Part shown: positions 60,604 to 64,000 of the stretch, piece by piece
How the letters are laid out: each line of letters starts with the position of its first letter
How positions within the stretch are numbered: the first letter of the stretch is position 1
Assembly (NCBI GenBank): GCA_028551475.1
Contig: CM052360.1
Location: 22,700,682-22,764,681 of the forward strand
Direction: 5' to 3'
Length of the DNA stretch: 64,000 bases
From: Casuarina equisetifolia
Taxonomy: Eukaryota; Streptophyta; Magnoliopsida; Fagales; Casuarinaceae
Program-made: the position numbers and the translations under genes
Notes under the pieces: model-generated
The model's input: the letters and a program-made list of their open reading frames with translations, nothing else
Database searches by the model: none
What the model was told of the DNA's origin: nothing

Positions 60604-61002
60604 ATGTCTACTCCGATAGACCAACAGCCACCGCCGCAGGTGGTGACCCAGCAAGCCTATACGGCCCACGCCGGCCACGGGTCGGTGGGGCCGGTGATCG
60701 GCGTCCTAGCTGTTATCACTATTCTTGGAGTCATAGCCGGCATGATTGGGCGGCTTTGTTCCGGCCGGCGCATCATGGGTCATGGGCAGTACGACATCGA
60801 GAGCTGGGTGGAGCGGAAATGCTCGTCCTGCCTCGACGGCAGAGTGGACCTTCCGCAGCCGCGGCAGGCAGCGGAAACCGAGTCAGAAAACCCTATTCCG
60901 GTGGCGGAGCCGGCGGAAAACCCACAAGAGATAAAGGAAGAAGAGGAAGCCCACGAAAGTACACATGGACATGGACATGGGCATGGACATAGTGAATCTT
61001 GA
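60604..61002 (+). CDS. Small single-pass membrane protein with His/Gly tail, function unknown
   Basis: A single-exon frame of 132 aa. Residues about 28-53 (VGPVIGVLAVITILGVIAGM plus IGRLCSG) form one strong transmembrane helix. A short basic patch (SGRR) follows, then a conserved-looking block GHGQYDIESWVERKCSSCLDG. The C-terminal half is acidic (EIKEEEEA) and ends in a HGHGHGHGH tail. I recall this helix-plus-YDIESWVERKCSSC layout as a conserved plant family annotated only as transmembrane protein; no function is claimed. The higher GC content than the surroundings supports coding. The ATG follows a long pyrimidine-rich leader. A longer frame at 60,423-60,992 in another phase is a shadow. 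Confidence 0.85.
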   Translation: MSTPIDQQPPPQVVTQQAYTAHAGHGSVGPVIGVLAVITILGVIAGMIGRLCSGRRIMGHGQYDIESWVERKCSSCLDGRVDLPQPRQAAETESENPIPVAEPAENPQEIKEEEEAHESTHGHGHGHGHSES

Positions 61003-63375
61003 CGAGGGATGATGGTCATACTTTCTCTCTCCTTTCTTCTCATTGTATGTGCGTCCTTTTTCTACTTTGATGCTTGGGGTTAGCTTCAATTTTATGTTGG
61101 ATTTTCTTGTTTTGTTTCAAATTTTTATGGGGCATGCATCATCATAGAATGTTGTTCATTATCATCAGCAAAACATTATGAGATTGGTGATTTTTTCAGC
61201 ATGAATATAAGTGAATTTTGGAGGAACAAGACAACTCCTTTTCTCCTACATTTTCTTCATCCTGCTGCTTTCCCATATTTGGCAACATACGGACAGACAA
61301 TGCTCGGTTAAAAAATACAAACAAGATCAACAAATGGAAAAGGTTCTTAATTTTCCTAGATTGTGTCTGATTCGCTTGGTTAATAATAAGCATTGATGGC
61401 TAGTTTTAATATTGTTCTTAGGTTTCTAGGGTCTTTAGTTTTGTGTTTCTTACTCGTGATTTCCTGTTTTTTATTTCAATGAACGTGCTCCTTGGATTCT
61501 CTCCTCTTTTTCTTTTCTTCTCCTGGGGATTCTGTTCTTGTCAGTTTAAAGTTAAATTACACGACATTCCTTGTTGGGCATAAGAGACAAACAAGGCTTG
61601 GACTTCAAAGCTTCATCGGGTGGTGGACTCTCCAGGAAATAGAACTCCATGAAAAACAGTAGAAAATGTTGTTGCCAATGCTGTCTGTTATCTGGGTTTG
61701 CATGTTCTCCGTTCTTCAACGTGCTTGAAATGTGAAACTTTTAATTATTGTGGGTTATTACGAGTTATTTCCCAACCTTCACCAGATAGCCATGAAAGCA
61801 ACAGAGCATGCTAAAAAAGTGTTCCCTCTTGAATCTACTTCGAAAGGGAAGTGTTAAACACCTGCAGCCAGTAGTTGTTGTCCTTGCAGAAGAAAGAAAA
61901 CTGGCTTTGACAGAAACCTCCATCTTTGAAGCCTTTATTCTGGGTCTGTAAAACTTTAGAAGTGCCCTGAGGGTCCCTCCTCATAATTGATGGTCATGAT
62001 GCTGCACCTAAATTTATTTTAAGACCTAAAAGACTACACCTGTCAAACCAGACCAGGAACAACAGAACAGCAGAAAATACAAAACTTATAAAAGACAACT
62101 GATCCACAGCTCACCAAGATTCTGATGTCTTGTTTTTCCCTCAATTTCCCATCTCATACTTACACATCTTAGAGTTAGCACCAGTTTCTCCATGGCATTT
62201 CCTTCAGTCCACTTACCATCCATAATGACTATTCTAAATTATTGGTCATTGGATGGTGACAATGACTTCTGCAAAATATGCATTACTCCAACTTGCATCC
62301 TTCTTTCAGCGTATCTTAGTGACCAACTTCTAGATATAGGTCTGTATTAAACTAATAAAGTTCAAAAAATAAACAAAAGAAAACACACTAATGGCTTTAT
62401 CTTTTGTTTAAGGTGGTGGTGACCACCTTTCTTCTTCATTTTGTAGCCACCTGCTATTTATAAAGTATTTGTTGTCAATTTTCTCGTAAGGCAACTATGT
62501 AGGCATTCTTTAGACTCTCTTAGAGGTGGTTAGGATCACTCATGTCCCTCTCCTTGGGTCCTTACAATTGTATTTTGACATGTTTAATGCAGGGTATAAT
62601 AAACAAATCTCCTAGTGGGTCATATGATACATCTATCATTGTAGTTAACATAAAATGGTAAGAGATGGAACAAACTCGAAGCTTGTTAAAGTGATTTCAA
62701 ATGGGGTGTCAATTCAATGTGGTTAAACATAGTTTTTTCTTAAATTTTTTTTTATGAACTGAAGTATTCACTTATATGATGCAAATTTTTAACATCTGAA
62801 TACAAAATTTTGCTCTAAGTTGGCCTCCAAAATGGGTTTAAAAAATAGTTTACTTATATCTATTGATATCTTCCATAAGTAAGTTTATTGGTGACCAATT
62901 AAAGCTAGATATAGTATTTCAAGCTACACATTCTTAATGAAAGGTATAAGGATATCATTTGACTTCAAATCATAATGAGGAGGTAATTTATTATTTGCTT
63001 AAATCTAGCCACTAGAACATCTCATGCATTCAAATGATGCGGTTAAACTTATCCTTCTAAAGGCGAAGGAGTGTGTAGGCAACCATGGATTTAAAGAAGC
63101 TGACTCATAGGCCAAAATCAAGAAAATTAGAAGATGTTGGTACAAAGTCGGTTCCCAAACAAGCAAGAGAATTTTTCAAAAGCTTGAGGAAGCAGAAGAT
63201 GGTTTAGGACAACCGGCCAATATAAGCTCCAAACTACTTCACCAGGGACAGAGATGTAGTATCACCGTCATTTGGTGTAGTATCTAAGGTAGTATCTTTT
63301 TGGCCCTGTCCTAGTTGCTCTTCCCTAAAAGTCGTCTCTGCAGCACAGAGCCATGCGGCTGCCAGTTGCTGAATG
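61003..63375. other. Spacer right of the small membrane-protein gene
   Basis: Probable 3' UTR to about 61,130, then AT-rich DNA with no ORF that I can support. Confidence 0.55.
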
Positions 63376-63720
63376 CTAACTCCTTCCTCTTGAACTCCTC
63401 CAGGTGAATGTCAATGGCGTCATACCGAGAACAATATCAACTCTGTCTCCCTCTCGAATGTTGCCATTTGAAGCTGGGGACACAGCCTCTTGCTGAATCA
63501 ACCATGCACCGAAAAAAGCCTCATACTGGTAAACCAACCTGACGGAAAGGACTCTAACACTTGAAATCTGCATAATCTTTTTTGCCAAGAAAAAGAAGTA
63601 AAGTTCCCTTGGCCCATTTTCTCCCCCGCATATCAGATCACGTGGCTCTCTGTGCGATGCTCGATTTGTGGTCTCGGAAGTTCCATGTGATTTGGGCAGC
63701 TTTTGTCTCGGCGACAACAT
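63376..63720 (-). other. Unidentified 114-codon ORF, possible exon or gene fragment
   Basis: A minus-strand frame with fairly even amino-acid composition in its second half (ISSVRVLSVRLVYQYEAFFG, then REGDRVDIVLG). A possible splice acceptor (ttatgcag) lies just before ISSVRV, so a real exon might begin there. No family is recognised, and nothing nearby clearly completes a gene. It may be a pseudogene piece or chance. Confidence 0.2.
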
Positions 63721-63742
63721 TATCAGGCACCGACCAAAGCTG

Positions 63743-63775
<33 letters not shown>
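63743..63775. repeat. (CT)n microsatellite
   Basis: About 16 CT dinucleotides. No gene is assigned to the remaining bases up to 64,000. Confidence 0.9.
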
Positions 63776-63779
<4 letters not shown>

Positions 63780-64000
63780 GACTGCTCCTACGTACAAGTT
63801 GTACCGATTCTTTTGGGATTTTCTCTTTATTCGATTGCTTTGACAGTCTTTTAGGGGAAGGGGAGAAAGTTTTACCTCAGAGACTCTCAATGCTCAAATT
63901 CAAACCAGTTTAAAGTTGACCTGAGCATTTGTCGTTGCTCAGGTAAACCATTTTCAGGAAACTGAGCTACTGAATATGCAAGGGTAATCCAGCAGATCAT

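Noticed and set aside
60423..60992. 189-codon ORF overlapping the small membrane-protein gene in another phase
   Set aside because: The 132-aa frame has a transmembrane helix and a conserved-looking block; the longer frame is Arg/Pro-rich and starts in the pyrimidine-rich leader.

Overview
The window is nuclear DNA of a dicot, most likely grapevine (Vitis) or a close relative. The reasons are AT-rich spacers, multi-exon genes with GT-AG introns, a cytosolic-type tRNA-Ile, a Ty1/copia retrotransposon, and plant-only families (GARP/HHO factor, class III peroxidases). The species guess rests on remembered protein similarity, not on a search.

Layout. 1-7,080: AT-rich spacer that starts with a degenerate tandem repeat. 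7,385-9,530 (+): five-exon HHO-type GARP transcription repressor, whose upstream region holds several GAATC motifs and a 9-bp dyad. 13,525-14,105: GC-rich fold-back with tRNA-like Pol III promoter boxes. 14,801-17,889 (+): ten-exon LARP6-type La-related RNA-binding protein with PAM2, La, RRM and SUZ-C-like segments. 19,233-19,306 (+): tRNA-Ile(AAU). 19,800-58,600: a tandem array of class III peroxidase units, all on +, with invading elements. 60,604-61,002 (+): a small one-membrane-segment plant protein. 61,003-64,000: spacer with one unidentified minus-strand ORF.

The peroxidase array is the distinctive region. Five units can be read. Copies 2 (27,186-30,005) and 4 (40,827-43,408) are intact four-exon genes of 365 and 383 codons. 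Copies 1, 3 and 5 are broken, each differently. The two intact genes carry an in-frame proline-rich minisatellite between signal peptide and catalytic domain that copies 1 and 5 lack. Unit order and similarity suggest repeated duplication of a two-gene module (A-B-A'-B'-A''), with a later internal collapse of unit 3 and patchwork exchange in unit 5. All copies that retain the distal-His motif read HDCI or HDCV instead of the near-invariant HDCF.

Inside the array lie a 5.4-kb copia element on the minus strand (46,882-52,291; 233-bp LTRs, 5-bp target duplication, tRNA-iMet-like primer site, one frameshift and four in-frame stops), an 11-unit satellite of about 212 bp (35,450-37,830) that may sit inside a 2.6-kb LTR, and a roughly 1.26-kb insertion upstream of copy 5. 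No CRISPR array, bacterial-type operon or clearly new enzymatic system was found. The best novelty candidates are the proline-linker peroxidases and the mosaic history of their array.
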